64,000 bases of DNA from an uncultured Eubacterium sp. (GTDB lineage Bacteria; Bacillota; Clostridia; Lachnospirales; Lachnospiraceae). The stretch is taken from contig CAOKNO010000002.1 of NCBI GenBank assembly GCA_948470065.1, positions 1 through 64,000 of the forward strand, read 5' to 3'. Shown one piece after another: positions 1-8,021 of the stretch. A program made the translations under genes and the position numbers. Positions within the stretch are counted from its first letter, which is position 1; the number at the start of each line of letters is the position of its first letter. The notes beneath the pieces were generated by a model. The model saw only the letters and a list, made by a program, of their open reading frames with translations. It had not been told where the DNA came from and did not search any database.

Positions 1-278
1 TCGTTCCCGCGGATAAACGCGCATTGGCTGATTTCTGCTTCTTCGTAAATAATTGCAGGCCCATTGAGAAACGCCGTTGGAGCCACCTTAGCGCTTTTTG
101 CAACCCAGATATCTTCCCCACGCCGCTCAAAACGCCCTGGATCCAGGGATTTCCCTAATGCACAGATAAACGCGCTGATCTTAGGCAACGCTTCCCATGG
201 GTAATCCAGCCCAGAAAACAATTCTTGGGCAATCGTTTCCGTTAACGTGTATAACTGACTGATTTTGCATGATTCCAT
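1..278 (-). CDS. Hexapeptide-repeat acyl/nucleotidyl-transferase-like protein, 5' part only
   Basis: This is the first 92 codons of a minus-strand gene running off the left edge. The ATG at 278 follows a GAGGAG ribosome binding site 6 nt upstream. The N-terminal part (YPWEALPKISAFI, LDPGRFERRGEDIWVAKSA) leads into the start of a left-handed beta-helix (AKVAPTAFLNGPAI, then QCAFIRGN). This resembles clostridial proteins annotated as UDP-N-acetylglucosamine pyrophosphorylase-like or sugar acyltransferase-like, which are short and lack the N-terminal uridylyltransferase domain of GlmU. A role in nucleotide-sugar metabolism is inferred from family resemblance only; the catalytic region is outside the window. 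Confidence 0.6.
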   Translation of the reverse strand, partial: MESCKISQLYTLTETIAQELFSGLDYPWEALPKISAFICALGKSLDPGRFERRGEDIWVAKSAKVAPTAFLNGPAIIYEEAEISQCAFIRGN

Positions 279-385
279 TGTAATCTCCTCTTCACTAGAC
301 AGACCATGTTTTCTGGTTCCCATTGCGGCTCCCCCATGCGCCCAGGCATCTCCCCTTACTTCTTGCTATCCCTTAACCCCAGCGG

Positions 386-2446
386 TTACGGATCCTTCTG
401 CTTCTGGTAAAAGCTGGATGCATACTGGAAATATTCCCGCAAAGCATACTGGTTATCCAGCCCCAGCACGCCGTCTGTACGGCTCTGCACAAAACGTTCC
501 AGCTTCCCCATATACTCTTCCTGGGTGATGCTTCCTTCCGCCACGTATGCCAGGCCCTTTTCCCAGCTTGCTGTCAGTTCAGGGTTCAACAAGGAACGGA
601 TGGACGCGTTCACCACGTCGTATATGATTTCCCCTAAAAGCGTGGGGGTAATGGCCTGTGTCTTTTTATTCAATGCCAGATACTTGTTGTTCACAAGTTT
701 TTTTAAGATCTCAGCCCTGGTCGCGCTTGTGCCAATGCCGCTTCCCTTGATCTGGGCGCGCAGCTCTTCATCTTCAATCAACTGGCCGGCATTTTCCATG
801 GCAAGGATCATAGAACCCGAATTGTAACGCTTAGGCGGCGTAGTTTCGCCTTCCTTTATATTTAATGACAAGACAGGAAGTCCCATTCCTTTTTTTAAGG
901 CGGACAACGTTTCTAGGAACTTCGTATCGCACAAAACATCCTGCCCAGCCTTCGTCTCCTGGGAGGAAGGCGCGTCTTTTTTCTTGCGGAACGAATATTC
1001 CATCACGGCCAGGTAGCCTGGATCTGCCAAGACCTTAAAGGAAGCAAAGAATTTCTCCGTGCCCTGCGCTGCCGTATCCTCCTGCTTAAGCTCCATCCCT
1101 GTGATTAAGCTGATCTTCTGATAAACCGCGGGAGGGAAGAAAATTGCCAGAAACCGCCTTACAATCACCTCATAGACGTTCAGCGTCTCCTGGCTCAGGC
1201 CTTTTATGGCAGAAAGCCCTTGCCCCGTAGGGATTATCGCGTAGTGATCCGTAATCTGCTTGTCATTGACGTAACGTGTCTTTGCAAGGCCTTTGTGGCT
1301 GCCCTTCTGCAAAATCTCTTCTGCAAAGGCCGTTACGGAAGGGATCCCCTTAAGCCCTTCGATGTTTTTATGGATTTCCTTTGCTACCGCGCTAGAAAGC
1401 GCCCGGGCATCCGTCCTTGGATACGTCACCAGCTTTTTCTCGTACAATTCCTGCACGATCTGCAGCGTCCGATCTGGGCTGATCTTAAAAAACTTAGAAC
1501 AATCGTTCTGCAATTCTGCCAGGTTGTACAAAAGAGGCGGCTTCTTCGACTCCTTCTTTTTCGTTACGGAAAGCACCGTGGCAACCAGTTCCTCCGGCTT
1601 CTTCCCACCGCATAGCAAGCTGACCAAGGCTTCTGCATCCTCGCGTTTTTTCCACCCATTTTCTTTATATAGCTTTGGGGATTTGAAAAAGGCGGAGCCT
1701 TCTACCGCCCGCCACTCCCCTTCGGCAGAGCCGCCCGGCAGCTTTACCTGGTTTAGGACACGGTAAAACGGCGTCTTAACGAACGCCCGGATTTCCCGTT
1801 CCCGGCGCACCACCATGCCTTGTACGCACGTCATCACACGACCGACGCTGACAACCGTATACTTCGTCTTTAGGAAGGCTGAAATGGCGTTGCCGTATTT
1901 TAAGGTCAAAAGCCGGGAAAAATTAATCCCCATCAGGTAATCCTCTTTGGCGCGCAGGTACGCAGAAGCACAGAGGTTATCGTATGCCGACAAATCCTTC
2001 GCTTCCCGGATCCCACGCAAAATCTCTTCCTCTGTCTGGGAATCAATCCAGACCCGGCGGCGGGTTTTCCCCGTTACGTTCGCCTGCTGCTCCACCAGCC
2101 GGTAGATGTATTCCCCTTCCCGCCCGGAATCGGTACAGACGTAGATGGTGTCCACATCCTTACGGTTCAGCAGCGTTTCTACAATCTTATACTGCTTTTT
2201 TACCCCTGGTATGACCTCATACTTAAACTCCTTCGGAAGGAACGGGAGGGTGGACAGGCTCCACTTCTTATATTTCCCATCGTACGCTTCCGGATAACTC
2301 ATCGTCACCAAATGCCCGACGCACCAGGTCACAACAGCCGTATCGGCCTCCATATATCCATCGTGATTTTGAAACGCCAGCTTCAACGCCTTGGCAAATT
2401 CCCTGGCCACGCTTGGTTTCTCTGCAATAAACAAAGCTTTTCCCAT
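386..2446 (-). CDS. topB: DNA topoisomerase III (type IA)
   Basis: The 686-residue protein relaxes and decatenates DNA by single-strand passage, acting on nucleoid or plasmid DNA in the cytoplasm. It begins with a TOPRIM domain (ALFIAEKPSVAREFAKAL), has the acidic metal-binding motif TDSGREGE at residues 106-113, the SVGRVMTCVQG segment near 200, and the active-site tyrosine in LVTYPRTDAR (Tyr342). Length fits TopB without C-terminal zinc fingers, which argues against TopA. The gene stands 47 bp downstream of the ATPase gene and may be read with it. Its own ribosome binding site (AGGG, about 8 nt from ATG) is weak. Many Firmicutes carry several TopB copies, some on mobile elements; nothing mobile was seen beside this one. 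Confidence 0.93.
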   Translation of the reverse strand: MGKALFIAEKPSVAREFAKALKLAFQNHDGYMEADTAVVTWCVGHLVTMSYPEAYDGKYKKWSLSTLPFLPKEFKYEVIPGVKKQYKIVETLLNRKDVDTIYVCTDSGREGEYIYRLVEQQANVTGKTRRRVWIDSQTEEEILRGIREAKDLSAYDNLCASAYLRAKEDYLMGINFSRLLTLKYGNAISAFLKTKYTVVSVGRVMTCVQGMVVRREREIRAFVKTPFYRVLNQVKLPGGSAEGEWRAVEGSAFFKSPKLYKENGWKKREDAEALVSLLCGGKKPEELVATVLSVTKKKESKKPPLLYNLAELQNDCSKFFKISPDRTLQIVQELYEKKLVTYPRTDARALSSAVAKEIHKNIEGLKGIPSVTAFAEEILQKGSHKGLAKTRYVNDKQITDHYAIIPTGQGLSAIKGLSQETLNVYEVIVRRFLAIFFPPAVYQKISLITGMELKQEDTAAQGTEKFFASFKVLADPGYLAVMEYSFRKKKDAPSSQETKAGQDVLCDTKFLETLSALKKGMGLPVLSLNIKEGETTPPKRYNSGSMILAMENAGQLIEDEELRAQIKGSGIGTSATRAEILKKLVNNKYLALNKKTQAITPTLLGEIIYDVVNASIRSLLNPELTASWEKGLAYVAEGSITQEEYMGKLERFVQSRTDGVLGLDNQYALREYFQYASSFYQKQKDP

Positions 2447-2493
2447 ACGACTAACCCTGCTTTCTATCTTCGCCTAAACGGTATCCTACCGCC

Positions 2494-3855
2494 CTACATT
2501 TCCCCCATATCCACTAAAATAATCCGCTGCTCCTGGGAAGCGATTTCTTTTAGATCCTCTTCAAATCCATTTGCAGAAAATAAATAATAGAAATTCGCCG
2601 TCACCTTTGCCTGCTCCATACTTGTAAAGAGCCGCTGGCACATCTCAAACGTCATTTTCTGCTCAGACCAGCTACACAGGCAGATGATATTCTCCCGGAC
2701 GCTGTTTTGGGCAATAATATCAATATTCCCTTTCTTGCCCACCCAGGTCCCCATTTTATGTATCTGCAACGGAAGCTTTTTCGCCATATCCTGTAATTCC
2801 AGGTATTCCATGCATACCTTGACAAAATACCGTTTTAAATACGAATCCAGCCCCTGCGCAATATAGAGATCGTAAAATTCCTCCGGCCGCATCCCGAACA
2901 GATCCGACATATGGGGATAGACAAATTTAAACCAGAAATTCAAGTAGGTATCCTTAATCTGGTACAGCCCTTTCTGCGCATTCTGCCATCCCCCGGTTTC
3001 AAAAGAATATACCTTCTCCACCACGTCAAATTCCATCAAGTGCTTCAGGTAAACGCTGATTTTTGCCCTGGAAAACCCCGTCGCCTGGTAGATATCGTTC
3101 AGCTTCCGTTTGCCGGACGCCAAAACCTCTAAGATCGTCTGGTACACAGAGAGTTCCCGAAGCTGCCCCCGGATCCTCTCCCTGGCCTTCCCGTATAGGA
3201 AGCCGTCTTCGGAAAGGATATGGGTGCAGATATTATAACGGATGCCTTTCTCCTTCTCCCACCGTTCCAGATATTCGGGCATGCCGCCTGCCACGCCATA
3301 CACCTCAACGCTTTGGCGCAAGGTATAGCCTGGAAATTCCCGCACCAGATCCAAGAAATGAAGTTCTTCTATTTTTAAGATACGATCGATCTTTTTTAAC
3401 GATGCGCCAGACAATTTGGGGATTTCCTGTTCCACCCAGGGGATCGATGTGCTGCACAACAAGATAAGCGTCGGCTGCTCTGGCTCTTTGTGTTTCTTCC
3501 ACTCCAAAATACCGTCCCAAAACGAAGGATCCTTCTTCCATATATGCTGAAATTCATCCACCGCCAGCACAAGCTTGCTGCCATCCCTGCTCTTTGCATG
3601 GGCAAAAAACATACCATAGGAGCCGTCCATCCCCGTTATTTTACAATATGAAGAAATTTCCTGCCACATCCGCTGAAGCTGGGCGTCGGCGGACGTCTCC
3701 GGCGCATAGTAATAAAAGTACTCCTTCCCACGGCAAAACGCCCGGAGCAAGTCCCGGTACTTATTCTCCTTCGCCCCATACAATACCAAAAGCTGGTTCC
3801 CTTCCTGCCGATATATCTGCTCCAAATAGCGTAATTCTACATTTCTCCCTGTCAT
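2494..3855 (-). CDS. Archaeal-type ATPase/DUF234 family protein with degenerate P-loop
   Basis: The 453-residue protein has the layout of prokaryotic STAND-like ATPases of the ATPase_2 plus DUF234 type: an N-terminal GRNVELRYLEQIY motif, a Walker B (LVLAVDEFQHI, near residue 98), a sensor strand (LILLCSTSIPW), a winged-helix section (KLNDIYQATGFSRAKISVYLKHL) and a C-terminal nuclease-like DUF234 region. The place of the usual GRRRVGKT Walker A reads GAKENKYRD, so the nucleotide-binding lysine and threonine are missing. Family members are common in anaerobes and have no settled function. The start is fixed by AAGGAG 8 nt before ATG. It could be a non-hydrolysing paralogue or a decaying gene, but the reading frame is otherwise intact. 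Confidence 0.72.
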   Translation of the reverse strand: MTGRNVELRYLEQIYRQEGNQLLVLYGAKENKYRDLLRAFCRGKEYFYYYAPETSADAQLQRMWQEISSYCKITGMDGSYGMFFAHAKSRDGSKLVLAVDEFQHIWKKDPSFWDGILEWKKHKEPEQPTLILLCSTSIPWVEQEIPKLSGASLKKIDRILKIEELHFLDLVREFPGYTLRQSVEVYGVAGGMPEYLERWEKEKGIRYNICTHILSEDGFLYGKARERIRGQLRELSVYQTILEVLASGKRKLNDIYQATGFSRAKISVYLKHLMEFDVVEKVYSFETGGWQNAQKGLYQIKDTYLNFWFKFVYPHMSDLFGMRPEEFYDLYIAQGLDSYLKRYFVKVCMEYLELQDMAKKLPLQIHKMGTWVGKKGNIDIIAQNSVRENIICLCSWSEQKMTFEMCQRLFTSMEQAKVTANFYYLFSANGFEEDLKEIASQEQRIILVDMGEM

Positions 3856-4093
3856 AGCTGGCTCTCCTTATCCCTCCATAACCGTCTGGATCCCCCTAGA
3901 AACAAAATCCCCAGCCATCCTCGTCTTGCCACGTCCTATCCTGCCGCCCATACGGCATCGCCTTTTGCCAGAGATTCCTAGACGGTAACCATATGTATCA
4001 TACCATTCTTTATTTCTTTTTACAAGCCACATGGCCATCACCCATAAAACCCCGGCTAGCAGGGGCAAGCCCCATCGTGCCAGCCTAGCGTTC

Positions 4094-5632
4094 TTATAAG
4101 AGCGGTGCGAACAGGCGCACAACCCCTAGGAATGTGCGGATTGCCGCAGGCCGTTTCTGGCAAAATTCCATATTGATTTCCTCCGCCTCCGCCATCGTCG
4201 CCAGGGCGTCCTCCTTTACCTGCATGACTGCGCTAGAACGGTACATCCAGACTCCGCACTCAAAGTGCAGGTAAAGGCTGCGGTAATCCATATTGATGCT
4301 CCCAACCGTTGCAATCTTATCGTCACAGACAAAGCATTTTGCATGCAAAAAGCCTGGGTTATACTGGTAAATCCGTACGCCGCTTTCAATCAGCGGTTCA
4401 TAATATGACTGGCTCATCCAATAAATCACCCGTTTATCTGGGATCCCGGGCATAACAATCCTGACGTCCACACCGCTTTTCGCTGCATTCTGTAACGATT
4501 TCATCATTTCATTATCTGGAATAAGGTATGGGGTGAAAATATACACATAACGCTCCGCCCGGTTGATAATATTCATATAAATATTCTCCCCAGCGGTTTC
4601 ATGATCCAGCGGGCTGTCTGTGTACGGCTGGATATATCCGTCGTTCACAAACGGCCGGTCCTGGTAAGCTTCCGGCCGGAACTTCCCCAAATCCGTTTCC
4701 TGGATCTTATTGATATAATCCCACATTTCCAAAAACATGACTGTAAAGCTCCAGACGCCTTCCCCCTCCAGGCGGATCCCGGTATCCTTCCAATATCCGA
4801 ACCGTTCTATTTTATTGATGTATTCATCCGCCAGGTTGATCCCTCCCGTAAACCCGACCTTGCCGTCTGCTACTAAGATCTTCCGGTGATCCCGGTTATT
4901 CATAATCACGGACATCACAGGATAGAGCGGGTTAAAACGCACGCATTGGATCCCCCAGCTTTCCATCTGCTCATAATACCTTGCTGGCAGCGTGGTCACA
5001 CACCCAAAGTCATCGTAAATAAAGCGCACGTCCACGCCCTTTGCAGCCTTTTGCTTTAAAATGTCCAGGATCTTCCCAAACATATACCCCTCTTCCACAA
5101 TAAAGTATTCCATAAAGATAAAATGCTCTGCTTCTTCCAAAGCCTTTAGGATATCTGGGAACATCTTCTCCCCAGAGCTGTAATATTTCGTAGCTGTATT
5201 TTGGTACACAGGGTAGTTCACCCAATTTTTCATATACTGGGACTGGCAATAAGCAGATCGATCCAATTCTGCCAAGGCTTCCTGTAGGATATGGTCATCC
5301 GGCAGGCTCTTTTCAATCTCCCGGTTTACCGCTTCCATCCGTTTCCTGGTCCGCCTGGTCAGATCCGAACGCCCGAAAATAAAATAAACCAGCAGCCCTA
5401 TAATCGGGACTGCCAAGATAACCACCGTCCAGGCAATTTTATAAGAAGGGTTGCTGTTTTTATTCACAATGACCAATACCACAAAGATCGCCAAAATATC
5501 AATGATCGAGCTTAAAAAAGAATACCGTCCAAGTACTCCTGTCAGGAACGACAAAATCCACAGCAATTGCATAAAAATAGCAAACGCCACAATCGTTGCC
5601 CTTCCAAGTAAAAATTTTTTAACCTTTTTCAT
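4094..5632 (-). CDS. cls: Cardiolipin synthase
   Basis: The enzyme condenses two phosphatidylglycerol molecules to cardiolipin at the membrane. The 512-residue product starts at the ATG at 5632, which follows GAGAGGA; an in-frame upstream ATG lacks such a site. Two hydrophobic helices (about residues 12-34 and 42-86) anchor the N-terminus. The two phospholipase D HKD motifs are complete: H249-R-K251 with D256, and H430-A-K432 with D437, followed by GSINMDYRSLYLHFE. Length and order match bacterial ClsA-type enzymes. The gene has its own leader and is followed by about 240 bp with no convincing gene. Confidence 0.95.
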   Translation of the reverse strand: MKKVKKFLLGRATIVAFAIFMQLLWILSFLTGVLGRYSFLSSIIDILAIFVVLVIVNKNSNPSYKIAWTVVILAVPIIGLLVYFIFGRSDLTRRTRKRMEAVNREIEKSLPDDHILQEALAELDRSAYCQSQYMKNWVNYPVYQNTATKYYSSGEKMFPDILKALEEAEHFIFMEYFIVEEGYMFGKILDILKQKAAKGVDVRFIYDDFGCVTTLPARYYEQMESWGIQCVRFNPLYPVMSVIMNNRDHRKILVADGKVGFTGGINLADEYINKIERFGYWKDTGIRLEGEGVWSFTVMFLEMWDYINKIQETDLGKFRPEAYQDRPFVNDGYIQPYTDSPLDHETAGENIYMNIINRAERYVYIFTPYLIPDNEMMKSLQNAAKSGVDVRIVMPGIPDKRVIYWMSQSYYEPLIESGVRIYQYNPGFLHAKCFVCDDKIATVGSINMDYRSLYLHFECGVWMYRSSAVMQVKEDALATMAEAEEINMEFCQKRPAAIRTFLGVVRLFAPLL

Positions 5633-5760
5633 AATTCCATCCTCTCGTGTATGCCGCAAAAACCCTGCCGCCGTACAGGCAACGGGCAACGCCCCGAATC
5701 ACCCCATCCCGTATCCATATGGCATTCTACCACAAGAAGACCTCTATGTCCATTCTCCCA

Positions 5761-6648
5761 TTACAATAGCTTCCCTATGTCGATCATCCCCCAGCCCTGC
5801 TTAGACTGGGGAAGCCCTAGATCTACCGTACGCTGATACAGGCGCAGCTTTACTTCTGCTGGGGTAAAATGGAAATATTTGCTCAACAATAGCGCAATGC
5901 TGCCGCTCACCATAGGAGCCGCCATAGACGTACCGCTCTTTTTCATATACATCCTGGGCGGGATGGAACAGCTCGTGACATTGGTGCCTGGAAGCACCAG
6001 TTCCGGTTTTACCACGCAATGCTCCGTAGGCCCTTGGCCAGAATAATCCGGCTTCAGCATAGATCTGCCAATTTGATCTTTCGTATCGTCAAAGCATCCT
6101 ACGGTAATCACCTTCCTGCTAATGCCTGGCACAGTGACGCTACATCTCCCCGGGCCATTATTCCCTGCCGCCGCTACTACCACCATATCGTTATCCCAGG
6201 CATAGTCCACCGCCTGCAGCAGGCGGATCCGCTCCCTGCTCTCTGCCTGGAGCACCATCCCAATGGAAATATTTACAATCCGGATCTGGTACTCCCTTCT
6301 ATGGTTCACCAGCCAGTCAATTGCCTGCACGACATGCTCTGTATTCCCATTTCCCCAGCGATCCAAAATTTTTACCGCCACAAAATGGCAACGTGGGGCA
6401 ATCCCTCGGTATTTCCCATTGGATGCCCCTCCGTCCCCACCGATAATCCCAGAAATATGCGTCCCATGCCCATTGTCATCATACGGCGTTTCCCTTTGGT
6501 TGATAAAGTCTAAAAAACGGATGACCCGATGGCCAAAATCCGGATGCAGGTAAATCCCGGTATCTAAAACTGCAACGCCAATCCCCTCTCCGTAATATCC
6601 CCTCTCGTAAGCCTTCCCAGCATTGATAATCTTCCTGACCCTTTCCAT
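5761..6648 (-). CDS. S8 family serine peptidase (subtilase), cytoplasmic type
   Basis: The 295-residue protein is a bare subtilisin catalytic domain. The triad is visible as Asp29 in VAVLDTG, His61 in NGHGTHISG and Ser241 in GTSMAAP, with the oxyanion Asn163 in AAAGNNGPG. There is no signal peptide, propeptide or transmembrane segment, so it is probably an intracellular protease like the short clostridial S8 peptidases. The ATG at 6648 follows an AGAGGG at short distance; the frame is open further upstream, so the start is not certain. It lies 59 bp behind the solute-binding lipoprotein gene. Substrate is unknown. Confidence 0.88.
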   Translation of the reverse strand: MERVRKIINAGKAYERGYYGEGIGVAVLDTGIYLHPDFGHRVIRFLDFINQRETPYDDNGHGTHISGIIGGDGGASNGKYRGIAPRCHFVAVKILDRWGNGNTEHVVQAIDWLVNHRREYQIRIVNISIGMVLQAESRERIRLLQAVDYAWDNDMVVVAAAGNNGPGRCSVTVPGISRKVITVGCFDDTKDQIGRSMLKPDYSGQGPTEHCVVKPELVLPGTNVTSCSIPPRMYMKKSGTSMAAPMVSGSIALLLSKYFHFTPAEVKLRLYQRTVDLGLPQSKQGWGMIDIGKLL

Positions 6649-6707
6649 ATCCCTCTGAACGTCATAACCTTTTTCCTTAATATATGCATGAGCGGCATAT
6701 ACGGACG

Positions 6708-8018
6708 CTACTCCTTCGCCAAAGCTTCTTCCTGTAGCTTATCAAACGACGCCATACATTCATCTACCGTAGCGCCACTTAGCAGTTCCCGTACGATCAG
6801 GCAGGTATTCCCCCACTGTTCCACATTCATCCCAGCATTCGATCCAAGGACATAGACATTCTCTTCGATTTTACTGTTCAGAGGCTCCAATGCTGGGATG
6901 CAGTCTACCTCCACATTTTTAGACGGCGATATTACTTTATTCGTTTCGGAATAAATCTGCAACGCTTCGTCGGACAGGATGACCTCCAATGTATCTTTTA
7001 CATCCTTCCTATTCTCCGCCTCCGCGCTAATGCCATATCCTGTCACTGAAACCACTGGCATCTGCCCGCGGCTGCTGGGAAACCCAATCACCTTCATGTT
7101 AAACCCTGGGTCCCCATAGGCGGTATCGGTATTTGCAGCCCCCCAGTACGCCATGACAATCGGGGTCTTCTGGGCTAAGAAGTCTGGTCCTTCCCCATCA
7201 ATCGCTTCGTAAGTATAAGCGGCTTTCGCATCAATGTATCCCTGGTCAATCAACTCCTGGAGAAATTCAAATCCTGGGCGCATATAATCGCTGTATTTGC
7301 TCTCCCCATGGTTCAAAGCTTCGATCTCTGCTTCCGTATTCCCACCGTTATACAAATCCGCATACGCCTGGGCAAAGACAAAATTCTCAAGCCACCAGCG
7401 GTTTGCGCCGATTGGGACCCGGATCCCATTTTCCTTAAATACCTTACAGCATTCCAACAAATCTTCTGGCGTTTCGGGCAATTCCAAATCATACGCATCG
7501 AACATATCTTGGTTGACAAACATACCATTGACAACTACCTCCTGGGGGATTGCCACCAGCTTCCCGTCGACCGTATTTGCAATTTTCACTACTTCCCTTA
7601 AATTCTTGGCAACGTCAAGATCCGACAAATCCAGCAGCCTGCCTTCCTCCCCAAGGATCTGGATCGTATCCGGGTTCAATAAATACAAATCATCCATATT
7701 ATTACGCGCACGGTCAAGCGTTACTTCGTCATACGTTTTTTCCTGGTAATTTTCTGCGGTATACGTCCGGTATTCCACCGTCAGGCCAAGCTGTTCCTCC
7801 GCCAGCATAACCGTCTGATCAAAAGCGCTCCGCGCGACATTCTCTGAATCTGGATCCGACTTTTCCATTGGCCCGAAGAGATTGACAACCTTCCCGCTGT
7901 TTTCATCCTTACGGATTAGGTTCTTATCTAATTCGTCATCCCCAACACAAGCTACGGCAACAGACACGAAAGCCGCTGCCAGGAACAACATTGCCAAACG
8001 TACCAGCTTCTTCCCCAT
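6708..8018 (-). CDS. Extracellular solute-binding lipoprotein (family 1)
   Basis: The 436-residue protein has a lipoprotein signal peptide with the lipobox ending AVAC (Cys24) and the fold markers of carbohydrate-type ABC binding proteins (an N-terminal lobe with NMDDLYLLNP, a hinge region, ALQIYSETNKVISPS near the C-terminus). Such proteins normally deliver sugars to an ABC permease, but no permease or ATPase gene is adjacent. Instead it begins 3 bp behind a hybrid histidine kinase, whose last codons supply its AAGGAG ribosome binding site. A role as ligand-presenting sensor partner of that kinase is inferred from this coupling; loss of the permease genes is the alternative. Confidence 0.85.
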   Translation of the reverse strand: MGKKLVRLAMLFLAAAFVSVAVACVGDDELDKNLIRKDENSGKVVNLFGPMEKSDPDSENVARSAFDQTVMLAEEQLGLTVEYRTYTAENYQEKTYDEVTLDRARNNMDDLYLLNPDTIQILGEEGRLLDLSDLDVAKNLREVVKIANTVDGKLVAIPQEVVVNGMFVNQDMFDAYDLELPETPEDLLECCKVFKENGIRVPIGANRWWLENFVFAQAYADLYNGGNTEAEIEALNHGESKYSDYMRPGFEFLQELIDQGYIDAKAAYTYEAIDGEGPDFLAQKTPIVMAYWGAANTDTAYGDPGFNMKVIGFPSSRGQMPVVSVTGYGISAEAENRKDVKDTLEVILSDEALQIYSETNKVISPSKNVEVDCIPALEPLNSKIEENVYVLGSNAGMNVEQWGNTCLIVRELLSGATVDECMASFDKLQEEALAKE

Positions 8019-8021
8019 TCC

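Noticed and set aside
3868..4122. Possible 84-residue minus-strand gene between cls and the DUF234 ATPase
   Set aside because: It needs a TTG start inside the end of cls, has no properly spaced ribosome binding site, and its arginine/glycine-rich sequence shows no family; probably chance.
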